From NCBI RefSeq assembly GCF_023278565.1, contig NC_064681.1, positions 4,092,001 to 4,156,000 on the forward strand: DNA of 64,000 nucleotides, written 5' to 3'. Position numbers and translations under genes: made by a program. The stretch is from Colletotrichum lupini (Eukaryota > Ascomycota > Sordariomycetes > Glomerellales > Glomerellaceae). Below are positions 23,492 through 35,800 of the stretch, piece after piece. Each line of letters starts with the position of its first letter. Position 1 is the stretch's first letter. The notes beneath the pieces are model-generated. The model searched no databases. It was given only the letters and a program-made list of their open reading frames with translations, and was not told the origin of the DNA.

Positions 23492-24226
23492 ATGGCCACC
23501 CCCGGCTCTTATCCACGAGGTCATGCTCAAAATCTAGCGACCAAGACTATAGCGGAGCTCGCCGAACTTCTGAATGAGGCTCTGCTCTCTTCGGCGGGAA
23601 GCCCGACTGGAGCAACATACATCTGTCCTCCCGCATCTCCAGAGGATATCGAAGCGCTCAAAAAACGAGTAATGGGCGAAAATGGTCATTGCGCCCTGGA
23701 CCCAGACTACCTGACGTTTCTTACAGTCAGCGACGGATTTAAGCTTCAAGGGCGGGAGCAGGAAGACTCAACAGGTGACCTGAGTGGCATTCTTTACAAT
23801 GCGACTCGAGTTGTGAAGGAGGAACACGTGGACTTTGACCTATTCGGAGCGAATCCCCTTCTGCATGCGCCATCCAAAGACATTTGGAAGAAGTTCGACT
23901 GGGACAGCGGGGTAGGTGTCGATCTTGGCCCAGCTGGCGACGAAGGGAGTCTATGGATGTTTGGTCCGGCGGAGCTGGCGCTTCTTCTTCGGCAGTTCGA
24001 TGATGCCTATCCTACGCTCACACAGGATGAGAAGAAACATGTCGATCAATGCGTCTTGGAAACGCATGGGAGCATGGAGGCGATGAGGGAGCTCCGGTTC
24101 TCTGTCATGCAATTCTATCATTGGTCGCCCAAGGTCAAGTTGCATTCGGGGTTTCGGGCATACCTTGAAGACCTTGCAATGATGGCTTTGGCGGGCGACG
24201 ATCCTCATGACTACTTTCTGTGCTAA
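23492..24226 (+). CDS. SMI1/KNR4 (SUKH) superfamily protein
   Basis: This is a single-exon gene of 244 aa. The pattern of an N-terminal helix, then PPASPEDIEALKKR, a loop, DPDYLTFLTVSDGF and a later LYNATRVV strand fits the SMI1_KNR4/SUKH fold: the (A/P)-x-x-x-I-x-x-(L/F/A)-E/K helix followed by the P-x-(D/E)-(Y/F)-x-x-(F/L)-L-x-x-(S/N)-(D/N)-G signature. In yeast Smi1/Knr4 regulates cell wall synthesis, and in bacteria SUKH proteins serve as immunity proteins against polymorphic toxins. Stand-alone fungal copies without further domains have no settled role. Here no linked nuclease or deaminase is visible. There is no signal peptide or membrane segment, so it is probably cytosolic. The start ATG lies in a good context (gatcATGGcc). 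Confidence 0.72.
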   Translation: MATPGSYPRGHAQNLATKTIAELAELLNEALLSSAGSPTGATYICPPASPEDIEALKKRVMGENGHCALDPDYLTFLTVSDGFKLQGREQEDSTGDLSGILYNATRVVKEEHVDFDLFGANPLLHAPSKDIWKKFDWDSGVGVDLGPAGDEGSLWMFGPAELALLLRQFDDAYPTLTQDEKKHVDQCVLETHGSMEAMRELRFSVMQFYHWSPKVKLHSGFRAYLEDLAMMALAGDDPHDYFLC

Positions 24227-26259
24227 GATGCCTAACAGGACCAAGAATTCTGTATGACGAAAACAAATTTGAAGAAAGAAAACCTTGACAATAGTAGCAG
24301 AGTCATGCGGAAATTCCCTTAGATGTTCCCTGATAGACAGCTAGGGACTTTCTAGATAGCCCACGTTGTAGTGCGTTCAAAATGCCTTGCCCTGAGAAGC
24401 GGAAAACCTTCAAGATTCCAATACACCACCAAATGCATTTTAAGGTCTATAAAGTACGCTCTATCAGTGCAAGTTCGATAGGAGAGTCCTCAAGCTTAAT
24501 TATAAAGAGCTAGACTTCTCTCTACGCTTCTGCCCATCTGGCTTGCTCGTATGACATGGCCTGAACACAGCCCACAAGTCCGCAAAGGTGGCACGCTTTA
24601 ACACAGCACATGTCAGTATCAAGACGCGCGCGGCTAGTTGGACTCAAACACACTTACGGCATCGACTCCTCATAGATGCCCTCAACCTTCCATCAAGGTC
24701 CCTATTCAACGTCCTTAGGGACCTTGCGAGACAGCTACCGGATGAGCAATATAAAAGCCCGCTGCGTCGCCAATAGTCTGCCAACATCCAAGTTCCGCAT
24801 GCCTCCAGGACTCGAAGGCTTTGTCGCGAAACCATCACTACTTACGTATCTTCAAATGTTCAGGAAAGGCCCTGTTCTTCAAATAAATTGACCCATATTG
24901 TCTGAATTTAAGTTCTTTCCCTCTCTCAGCACTAAGAAATAGCGGGCATAGACCCCCAAATTTGTTAGATCAAGAGATATCAGTTCGAGCCTAGGCACGC
25001 AACACATCCGCGCTCAAGCACGAGGTAGACCTACTATCGCCCCTGGTATCCGCCTTCTTCTCTGGGCTCAAGTACATGTAGAGATCACTGGACGAAATAG
25101 ACTTGGGTATCTATAGAATTATACTTCTCAATGTTGATCGCAGGGTGAAATCTCTACCGCGCTCACGATCTACCCACTTTGTGAAGCGACACTATTTGGC
25201 CATTATTATGTTTGCTTTGGACTAACCTGGGGGTTTAATGGCTACAGCAAAGTCACGAATAGATCATACTTTAAGGGGAAACTTGTATACAGCTTCTACA
25301 ATGAACCGCGCCAAGCAATTTCTTGCCGTACTAGGCCGTATCATTGGCCTGAAAAAGGCGGAACCGGAACAAAACACCGACGCCGACGCGGCATTTCCCT
25401 TTTCCTGTTGATGGGGACAGAAATGGGAATAGAGAGAGGCTGGGGGAGAGCGGGATGATTTGAGGGTTATGCTTAGGAAGTCGTAGTGGATAGCATAGGA
25501 AAGGGATGTGGCTCGAGGAAAGAATTTTGAGTACTGAGATATTTGCGGGTTTTGGAGCGGAGTTAATTTTCTCAGTTTGTGATTTTCATTCATGTTGATT
25601 ATAGAATCACAAGTTTTGAGATCGGTGATAGTGTGCAATACCAGAACGATAGAACAACAGATTGAAGATATCTCGAGAACCAGATCATCTGTGGCCAAAA
25701 CCGGCTCATGGAGGTGAAGACGACTCACCGTGATTGGGGTGTGAAGGCGTTCAAAGTCCGATGCCGATGCTTCTGCCGGAGCGTGCATGCCTTTGTCTGC
25801 TATGTAAAGAAAAAATACTTGTGAAGTAATGTAATAACTATGTACAGGCATACACACATTCGCCTACTTTAGTCTATAATGTCTTTAGGGAGCCTATACT
25901 TGTTACGACTGAATTCCTCCTGTGCAAGCCTTGGATTAGGGAAGGCCACGTTAACAAAAAGAAAGACATCGTCGCAGGTGGGTTAAAAGAAAGAAAGAGG
26001 GAGGTGGTCCTCAAGGAAAGTCCTGGGGGGACTGAACTCAGAATCAGAGTTCATAATCAGAGCCAGAGTCATCGGTAAAGCACGCGGGGGCTCTGTGGGG
26101 AGCTTGACGGAGAGATTCTCCGAGTTCGACTCGGCTCTGATGCCCCTCAAACGATACTCCGAGGGATACGAGCGGGCCGACGACACGGAAGGAAGAGGCT
26201 CTCAACAATTCCATTCAGAACACCTAGTACACTGCAATTTGAGAGGACGAGGGACAGAG
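24227..26259. other. Intergenic with possible gene relics
   Basis: Between the SUKH gene and the relic at 26260 I recognise no intact gene. A 197-codon minus-strand frame (25264-25857) and a 67-codon frame ending in a plausible C-terminus (25983-26186, minus) are open but unrecognised. A 36-codon plus-strand frame at 25299 begins in a protein-like way and stops early. These may be pieces of decayed genes. Confidence 0.4.
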
Positions 26260-26315
26260 CTTCGGGATATCCGAGTTGAGACGGCTATATCAGCGCCGAC
26301 ACCCCGTACATCTAC
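26260..26315 (-). pseudogene. Degenerate coding fragment, copy B of a two-copy relic
   Basis: This is the second copy of the segment at 22353-22408, same strand and frame, with the STRISRS-x-VP phrase preserved. Open frames on the minus strand to the right (26312-26557, about 81 codons) and left could be further pieces of the same decayed gene separated by a frameshift or a lost intron. The distance to copy A is 3.9 kb, and the SUKH gene lies between the two copies. Confidence 0.4.
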
Positions 26316-26836
26316 AGCATGGTTTCTATGTGACTTCCAGTCGGTTCAATTGTCTTGCCGATACGGAGTGGTCTGAACACCTTCTTAGTACGAACATGCT
26401 CCACCAGGATCAGAAGCGAACGAACGCCTAACGGCACATCGAATATGGCGCTGCTGATACCAGTCCAACCACCAATCGTGCATGTGCAATTACTACCCAC
26501 GGGAGGGCGGACGCTTGTGCAGCTAGCACCCCCGCACTCCCGGAGGTCGGGCGGCAATGCCGGTGGGGGTTAGCCTTTTCATCCCAAAACCTGGGGCAAC
26601 GCGAAGTTGCTAGGACGGTAAACTGTAAATCAGCGACACCGACCTTGACGCCGAATGGCGGGAAATCCGACGTTCTTTTGAGTGCCCATCACGGAGTCGG
26701 GGTATCTTGAAGATGACGGGAAACATCGCAATAAATACAAATTTGGACGAATTCTTCCCCGTTGATCCGTAAGTTTATGTCGGTGACTTGTCTCGAGATT
26801 AGACAAGTTTAGAGCATTCGCACCATTACCGTGAAC

Positions 26837-29485
26837 ATGGGCTACTTCGCTATCAACGCCATACAGGCCATCTCATCCCGCGTCGTGAACGCTGTAACGC
26901 CCAATCCGACAGTTTTCCTGATCTACGCCATTCTCACGACGACATTGGCCCTATTTCTCTGGACGAAAACAAGGAGACGGACAAACGGCCTACCTTTGCC
27001 GCCTCAACCGCCCTCGAAGCCTATTCTGGGCCACTTGACGGATTTAATCAGGGAGAATCAAGCGCGGCGATGGCATTTGAAGTTGGAAGGTTGGGCAAGA
27101 GAGTATGGTGCTATATTCGGAGTAAGGACTGGATACATTGTTGATTACTACGTCAACTCTGATGTTTTGGTCAAGGTAAGCTTGTCGCAATTGTGGACTG
27201 GCCGTGGAAATTCGAGAGTAGAGGGGGTCTCGGTTTTAGTGATGATGGTATAAGAAGTCCCGGAGTTCTGACGTTGGAGACAGGAGCTTTTTGATAAAAA
27301 GTCTGCGGTGACGGCGGATCGACCCGTGTGGATCATGTCGAATGAAATTTTGAACAATGGGTTTAACACTTTGTTCTTGGACGCGAGTGATCCAACATGG
27401 AAGGTACAGTACGTTGCAATCTCTGGTTGAACGATGCTGACTGAAACGCCTGATACCTACAGAATCAGAGGAAGGTCATTCAGCAGCTTCTCACAAGTCC
27501 ACAGCAAGCGGGGAAGATTGTGCCGTAAGCTATCCTTGCCCCCTTTCACATGCTTCTTGAATCCTCTATGGATCTAACAATCTGATGTTATGCTAGGTTT
27601 CTAGAATACGAGACAATGCGGTTCCTTCGCGATAATGTCCTTGACCCATCAGGCGGACTTTCGGGGCTTCAGCTCTTGAGAGGTATTGAGCGGTATACGT
27701 ATAGCGCATTCGCGATGGTTATTATGGGCATGGATGTGAGATATCGCCCCAACCTCGTGTTGTGACGGGGCAGGTGATGACTGGAGCATGGTTTAGGTGC
27801 CTGACGCAGATGACTCGGTCATCGACTTTCTTCAAGGTGTGTGAAGATCCCTGTCGGGCCTTCTTTGGTGCTGAAAAGGTTTGCTGACGATATTGACTAC
27901 AGAATCGGAATACCAGATCATCAGTACGACCATCATCTCTGAGGACCGCGGCGAATGCCATGGGTTCGGATAAACTGACAATGAGCGGTAGATACCTTCC
28001 CTGGCACCAACATTATCGATCTCGCCCCTTCTTTGGGGAAGTTGCCCCTCTTCCTCAAGCCCTGGGAGAGACATGGACGCGCAAGATACAGACGCGACCT
28101 CTCATGGGGGATGAAACGAGTCAAGGTGAAACTAAACACATCTTACCTATGAAGGCATGCTCTGGGAACACTATTGACCACTGGTTCGGTCGCAGATTGT
28201 CGAGGAGGCAATAGCAAGAGGAGATTCCTCCTTCGAAGGGACTTTCTTGGGTTCTGCTTTGGCCGATGAGAATCTCAAGGGTATGTCTTGTAAGGAGGAG
28301 CTTGCGATTTTGAGCTCTGCTTTGATTGTTGCTTCTGCGGATACTGTGAGTAACTTCCCTTTACTTCACTGCCGAATGCGTTTGACAGCTGACGCAAATT
28401 GCTAGAGCCGAATGACGACATGGTCGTTCGTCGAGGCCATGTTCCAGTTTCCCGAAGCTCAAGCCCGAGCACAAGCTGAAATTGGTATGTTAAGAACATC
28501 GATCCTAGCAGTCTTAACCCCAAGCTGGTCGCCCTCTAGGCAACCACGACCGCTGACCAGCTGATGTTTTCTAGATAAGGCCGTTGGTGATAGACCACCA
28601 ACATACGAAGACTACGCGCGAATTCCATACATCCGCATGCTCCTCAAGGAAGTATGGCGGTGGAGGCCGCCGGTGGCGCTGGGACATCCTCACATCACCT
28701 CGCGCGAGGTGGAGGTTGGGGGGTACAGGCTTCCCAAGGGGGCACGAATTAACCTTAACGCATAGTAAGGCCGAGTTTCCTTGTCGTGAAATTGGAATCT
28801 TGTCGCTGACTATGGGGTAAAGTGCGATTAGTCGAGATCCCGCGAGACACGAAGATCCTGATCGGTTTTGGCCAGAGAGGTTTGAGAATGACGGGACCAC
28901 TGTGAGTACCTCAATGCGAATCTCGAGGTCAAGCCAGAACTGACACGACTTTCTAGACGATGGAAAGCATCAACGCGCAGGACCCGACAAAGAGAGACCA
29001 CTTTGCCTTCGGCGCCGGTCGTCGCGTTTGTACGTCACAATATCTTGGCAACTCCGCCATGTACCTATCCTACCTGACCACAAAAAGATTCATCGCTAAC
29101 ATCTATTGCGTTTGAAAAGGTCCCGGATACACCGTCGCAGAACGTTCCGCCGTCGTAACAATGATGCGTATCCTCTGGGCATTCAAAATCTTGCCTGCCG
29201 AGGGAGCAAAGACGCCGTTAGAATTTGCTGATTACGCTGATTCATTGCCTGGGAACCCGGGAAAGAATATGCCTGTGAGATTCCAATGCCGGAGTGAGGA
29301 GAGGAAGCGTGTGATTCTCAAGGCTTTCGAGGAGATGGAGAGTGGAAGGGGCAAGAAGGTGAGTTTTCTAAGCCTATGTCCTCGCTGGTAGTTCTTGGGG
29401 GAAGGGCGCGGGCTGACTTGATTACCTTTAGGAGGCATTAAACTTGGGCGATTCATCGGTTCCTGATATTTCTGCTTTTCTTTGA
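26837..29485 (+). CDS. Cytochrome P450 monooxygenase (possibly disrupted)
   Basis: The model has fourteen exons: 26837-27175, 27284-27403, 27463-27524, 27597-27735, 27797-27836, 27903-27923, 27992-28125, 28196-28345, 28406-28484, 28575-28764, 28823-28901, 28957-29029, 29120-29358 and 29432-29485. They make 572 aa. An N-terminal membrane anchor (about residues 22-42) is followed by the proline-rich hinge LPLPPQPPSKP. The I-helix carries SADTS, the K-helix E387-x-x-R390, and the heme loop FGAGRRVCPG with Cys476. The pattern resembles fungal oxidoreductase P450s of the OrdA/CYP64 kind. The seventh intron is doubtful: bases 28157-28195 read in frame as P450-like sequence interrupted by one TGA at 28175. 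So either the model lacks a normal segment or the gene has a nonsense mutation. The substrate is unknown. Confidence 0.85.
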
Positions 29486-29684
29486 TTTCTGGAGAAAGGA
29501 TGAATCCAACGGATTATGAGCGCACTGCGACGGGCGGGAGAGTCGTTGTACAGGCAGAAATAATGTCTCTTCGACTGTCTACGGATGACGGGATAGAGGT
29601 GTAATAACAACATCTTCATTTTGTACCTAGGAGAACAAGACCATTCCAAAACTGCCTATTTATATTATTTATAGCAATAACATA

Positions 29685-29689
29685 CTTTA
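29685..29689. repeat. Target-site duplication, left copy
   Basis: CTTTA directly precedes the left LTR, and the same five bases directly follow the right LTR at 37104-37108. Five base pairs is the usual duplication length for Gypsy and Copia integration. Confidence 0.75.
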
Positions 29690-29894
29690 TATTAGTATCC
29701 TTATTATAAGGTAGTTAGTTCGAACCGTAGTTAACAAAGAGATTAATTAAACTATATAAATATTTGCGTAGTAAGTATAAAAAAGAGGTTCTAACCGTAG
29801 GTTAGGCTAGTTACGATAATTATAAATAGGGCCTCTAATTAGCCCCTATATAGTCGGCCATATACCGCGGTTAAATTAGACTTCTAATCCGATA
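29690..29894. repeat. Left long terminal repeat, 205 bp
   Basis: It aligns without gaps to 36899-37103. I count about 26 differences by eye, every one a transition (C/T or G/A). A TATAAATA word is present at 29821-29828. This copy is more heavily mutated than the right one, especially in its last 70 bases. Confidence 0.88.
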
Positions 29895-32800
29895 CTAACT
29901 TTTTTTTTTTATTAATTTAACTACTACGGTTAGAGGTATAATTCGACCTTAGGCCCGTTTACTAAGTCATCTCTTTTTCCCTCTTTTTTTTACTCTTTTT
30001 ATATAACCTATCCCTTTATTCGTATAATAACTTTTTTATTACTTACGAATTACTCTAATCCTTTATTTAGTATTATTTTTATAAAAGCGTTTACGAGGTT
30101 ATTTTTATTATTAATTTAATAAATCTTAAGTATCTCGCGCCTTTTATACGATTACTTAAGGGCTATAATATTAATTATAAACCTCTTTTTTTTTATCGTT
30201 CTTAATTTAATAAAGTATTTATATAGTAAGTAAGAATTAGTATAGATAATCGTTAGAATAGGTAAAAAACTAATTCGATTAGTAATCTTTTTTAGCGTTA
30301 TTAAAATCGTATAGGAGAGGTTAATGCTATTAATTATATTATAAACCTTTAACGCTAGTATATTTCTCGTTATCTACTTACTTTTAATTAACGAGTAGTG
30401 GATTATATTACCGTATATAGTAAATTCGCTTTTACTTATACTCTCGTTAACTAGGATAATAATATACCCTAATTACGAAATAAGGTCGTTATTATTTATA
30501 AATAACCTATTAATAAAGACGTAGAGCTTATTAATTATAAGGTTAATTAGGTAGTAAACGAGACCTCGATCGAGATTCGTTTTTTATTACTTAAGCCGCT
30601 TATTAAGTATTTTAATATCTTGTTTAGTTAGATTTATAGCTTACGTTACCTTAGCATAATTAAACGTTACTTTAGGCTAATAAATATTTATAATATATAC
30701 CCCTTGCGCGAGCTTAGCCTTATATTACTTTTTAATATTAATTATATTTAAATCGACGAGGTTAACCTTTTTACCCTACCCCTTTTATTAAAAAACGACG
30801 GTTTCCCTTTTAATTATAAAAATCCCGCTATTAAATACTAGGGGGGTGTTTATTATAAGGACCTTTTTTAGCTTCGTTATAAAGCCCGCTTTTTAGAGCT
30901 CTTTATCCTCTTTTTTTATAAAGTTAATATCAAATAGGCTTAATATATCGTTAGTTTATATTTTAACGATTTTAAATTAGTTACCTTTATACTCTACGAT
31001 TAGTAAGTACGGGTCGTATATAAAAGTAATTATTAATAATTAATTAATATAAAAATCGTAGTAAGTAGCTTATTAATAAGTGCCCGATTTTGCGAGCTTA
31101 TATAGTAGCTTAAGTATTTTAATAATCGTACTTTTTAGGTACTTATTAGCTATTTCTTTTAGTAAATAGGCTAGGATTTTTTTTATAAGCCCTGTGGCTA
31201 ATTAGGTATAGGCCTAGGTAATATTACGGCTCTAAATCTCGTATCCCTTTTTTTATAATAATACTATTAGTATTATTATTAATCGTTAGCTATAGCGCTA
31301 TATAGTAGGTAATTATATAAGTAGCGTTACTTTTTTAACGTTACCGTATCCCTAAATTACGTATTTAGACTTTTTATATAGCTAGGGTATTTTTTTTTTT
31401 TAATTTTACGAACTATTTATAATTTAAATATGCAGAGGTTTGTATATTTTTTTAGGTTATATAGGATAAATCGATAGACCCCTCGATTGCGAAGAGTGTC
31501 TATTTTAATAAGATCTAATCCTTTATACGGCTTTTTAGTAATTATGATTACGCCTTTTTTACGTAGTTTAATTACTAGCTCGAAATCAGCTTTTTTTATT
31601 ATTATATAAAAGGTATTAATTACTTCGTTACTAGTAATAAATTGCTACGTTAGGGCTTACTATCGTAGTCTTTTACGACGTTTTGCTAGTAATATTAGTG
31701 CCTTTTTAGTAATTTCCTTTTTTTCGTCGTCTATTAGTATTATTATAACGATTTTATTAAGGATAATTTGTTATGCCTCTACTGCGGATTATATAGTTTT
31801 CCCTAGCTTTTTTTTTTTTATAAGTTAGAAATTACTTTATTAGGATTTATATAGTACGGTTTAATTATTATAATTAATACTTTAAGTAGCTAGTTACGAT
31901 CTCTCGTAATTATATAAGAGCGCTCGTTAACGAAAATTAACTTATATAGCCTAGCTTATTATTAAGTAATTTCGTACTATACTTATATATCCGAATTTAA
32001 TAATATATCTAGATTACCCCTTATATCGGGCCTATTATATATAGTAATTACCTCGTTAACTTATTTTTTTATACTTACTTTGCGCAGTGCCTATATTATT
32101 TTTTTAATTACTTAGGCTTATTAGCTTATACTTAGCGATAGTAATAAGGCTAAGGTCGTTCTTAAATATACTCTAAATACTAATAGCGTTAGTATAAGTC
32201 CGTTAGGCCCCATAGTGTCGTTATAGTATTTAAGTACTATCTAGAGGTATTCGTTATTAATAAAATCCGGATTTTCTTTTTTAATAATTTTAAACGCCCT
32301 TTTTAATTACTAATATACCCTTTTTACTTTTCTAATACTATAGTACGCTTTAATAAGTACGACTTTTAGCTATATACTATAGGCCGTCGTATTATCCTTA
32401 AATTTTATTAACTTAAAGCTAGTACTAGTATTAGTTTTAATGCCGTCTAGCGGTCCTTAATATATATTAATCTAGCTTTTTTATAGGACTACTTATACTA
32501 TTTTTATTTATAAATCCTAGAGGAATTACTCTACTTAGAAAGATATAACTACGTCGATTATATATAGTACTAACTAACTATTTAAATAGAAGATATTAAT
32601 AACGATTTTCTAATTAAAGTTAAGCTTATTATATAATTTAAACTTAAATTTACGTAGGCTCTGCGCATTTATTTAATATTAGTAATATACTTTTATTAAT
32701 TACTCTAGCGCCCCTATTTTAATATTATTATTATTTAATTACTTTAAGAAGTTATATAGCCTCGTAACTAATAAGTACCTAAATCTCTAGTATAATCTTT

Positions 32801-35800
32801 TAAGCTCACTTTTTATTAAGTAATTAATTAACTTCGTATTATTAATAAGCTTTATAAACGTATACCCTTATTATCGTTTAACTATTTCGAAGTACTTATT
32901 ATTAAAAATTCTATTCCTCGTATTATTAAATATAATACCTAGTTAATTTATATCTTTTAGATATAAGAGAAATAGGGTATTAATAAGTAAAATATAAAAA
33001 GTTATCGTTCCGAAGTACGTTTTTACTTTTATTATACTTAGGGCGACGATTTCTTTACTTAGGCCGAAACTAATCTTTATAATACTCGCCGTTAATATAT
33101 TAAGTATTATTAGTGCGATTTTTTATAGTACTTAGAATTACTTTTTTTTTTTAGTTAACTATTATAATACTTTAGTATTTAAGATAATCTTATAAAAATT
33201 ATCTAGGTCGTACTTTTTACTTATATAAAATACTTATACGAGCTTAGTATTTAAGGAATTTAAGTAATATAAAAAGGACCCCTCTAGCTACCCCTAGATT
33301 TACTTAGTACTATATTCTTTTCTTTTAAATATTAAGAGAGATAGCGTCTTTTTTTTAATTATTAAAAGAATAGGCTTTAGCCCTATTAGATTCGCTCTTT
33401 TAGCTACTTTTATATCCGTTATTTAAGGGACCTTTTTTTCCTATTTATAAATAAAAGCCTACTTATTAAGAGCTTTTATTACTTTTTATTTATTTAGCTT
33501 TATATATCTTCCGGAGGCTAATAGGGCGAAAAAAGAGTAATTAATATCGTCGATTTTATTATAATCTAATTTATTAGTATAGGGGGTAAGATCTTTTTTA
33601 TTTTCCGAATTTCTTATGGGGGGTATATGCTTTAGGCTACTATTTTAGCTACTATTACTAAGTTTTATACCCTCGGATTTGCTTTTATATATAATAAGGA
33701 ATTAGTTAAACTAACGAGGGCTAGTTTTACTATTTACTACCCTTAACGTTTTATATTATTTATATAATTTAGTATGCTCTTTTTCGGAGTAGTTACTTAA
33801 CTAATATCTATCTTTTTTATAAATATAGTATTACCTCTTCTATTACCTTATCTATAAGTTAGATTTTTATTTATTTAACGAATCTAGGCCTCTTTATTAG
33901 CGATTACTATATTTAGCCTCTTTTCTTTTTTTATTATACGTTTAATCGACTTAATATTATTAATAAGGGCCGTTATATATTTAGAAGTAGGTTTAGCGTA
34001 GTATTTTTATTTTAATATTAAAGTTAGATCTTAGCTTTAAGTAGAGCGTCTTATAGTTTTTAAGTACTTAGTATAGGGTTATTTTTATTTTTAATATACG
34101 TTAGATTATAGTATAAAAATATTCGACTTTCTACTTATTTATCCTCTTATTTAGCTAAGTTTTTATTAGCTTATTGATTTAATTAATAAGCTCTTTAAGG
34201 ATCTTTACTCGTAATTTACTCTTTATTATCCTAGCTATAAATACGAAAGAAATTATTCGTAGCTTAGATAGGAGCTCTAGGTTCTTATTATAAGTCTCGA
34301 AGCGGCTTCGGATTATGTTAATTATACTAAAAAAGTTATTTTAATCGAGATTACGTACCGCTTCGTAATAATAATTAAAGGCTTTGCTTATGAGTACGAT
34401 ATTAATTACTAAATAGTATTAGTATTCCCTAATTCCGACTTTTTTATAATAATTATAAAATATCGGTAGGGTTTTTTATAAAACCTTATACTTCCCCCTA
34501 GAGTATAATTTCTTTTTTAAAAAGATCTTTTTAAAGTTTATAAATTATTTTCTATTTATTATTAGATTTTTAGTATTTATATACGATCCCTACGTCGCTA
34601 CGTATTATTAATAATTTCGGGTCGTCTACCTCCTTTCTTATTAGCTAATCGGTACCGAATTTCGTATTAATAATAGTAACGAGTTATAGATCGAAATAAG
34701 CAGAATTATTAATTATCGTACTTCTAGTACTATATTTTGCCCCAGTATATCCTTTTATAATAATAGATTTCTATTAATAATTATAAGGAGGAAATCTAGG
34801 TTATTTACTTTTTTTTTAAATTCGTTAAAGCGATTATACGCTCTATCGACTTATACCTAGTTCTATGATACGAATTCTTTTTTTATAATTATTATTATTA
34901 GTATTTTATATAGCTTTTATAATTATAATTGCGCTAATAATACCCCTCGCCCGTAAAAGAATCTATTAACTATTTTTATAATTCTTAGGCTTATGCATGC
35001 GAATTATTCGTTTAGTTAGTAACTAAGGTCGTTTACGATCTTATAAAATAGGGGTTACCCTTATAGCCCCTTTTTTTTATAAACCTTAGTTAAATAGATT
35101 AATACTACGTTAATTTGCTTATTATTAAGCTAATTTATAATTCTATATATCTATATCCCTTAATAATCCGAGTTAATATTTACTTATTTATAAGGGATTA
35201 GGATTCTATTTAGGATCGGGTTCTGTCCTCTTCTTTTTTACCCTAACTTATTAAGGGTCGTGCTCTAGCTTATGCCTATATTAATAATCGTTAGCGTATT
35301 TAATTTTAATAAGAATATATTTAATCCTCGCGCTAGTTATAATAAATCCGTACTTTTATTATTTAATAAATTTATTAGGGTTTAAGAAATTCCCGCTTCC
35401 TCTTACTATCTTATTATTACTTTTGTTTTTATTATTTTTAGTAATTATTACTACCTTTTTAAATCGCTAGCTATTATATTAATTAAGATCCTCTTTTTTA
35501 TTTAGTATAAAAAAGTAGGTTTTAGTAGTTCCTTTTTATAATAATAGCGGTAGACGTTTATATTATTATAAGAAAATATAATAATTAGTCTCGGGATCTT
35601 TATTAGTTACTAATTTCTACTATCCTATATATTTCTAGCTTCTTAAGCCTCGTACTTTTTATAATTTCTAAATAGCTTCTTTTTTTAACTTACCTTTTTT
35701 AAGGTAATATTTTATAAGAATAGTTAAAAATAAACGCCGGGTAGCTTATAAAGGAGCTATATAAGCTATTAAGAACTATATAGGCCGTTAAGTATAGTTA

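Noticed and set aside
25299..25410. 36-codon plus-strand frame starting MNRAKQFLAVLG
   Set aside because: It stops early, I found no credible continuation, and no family is recognised.
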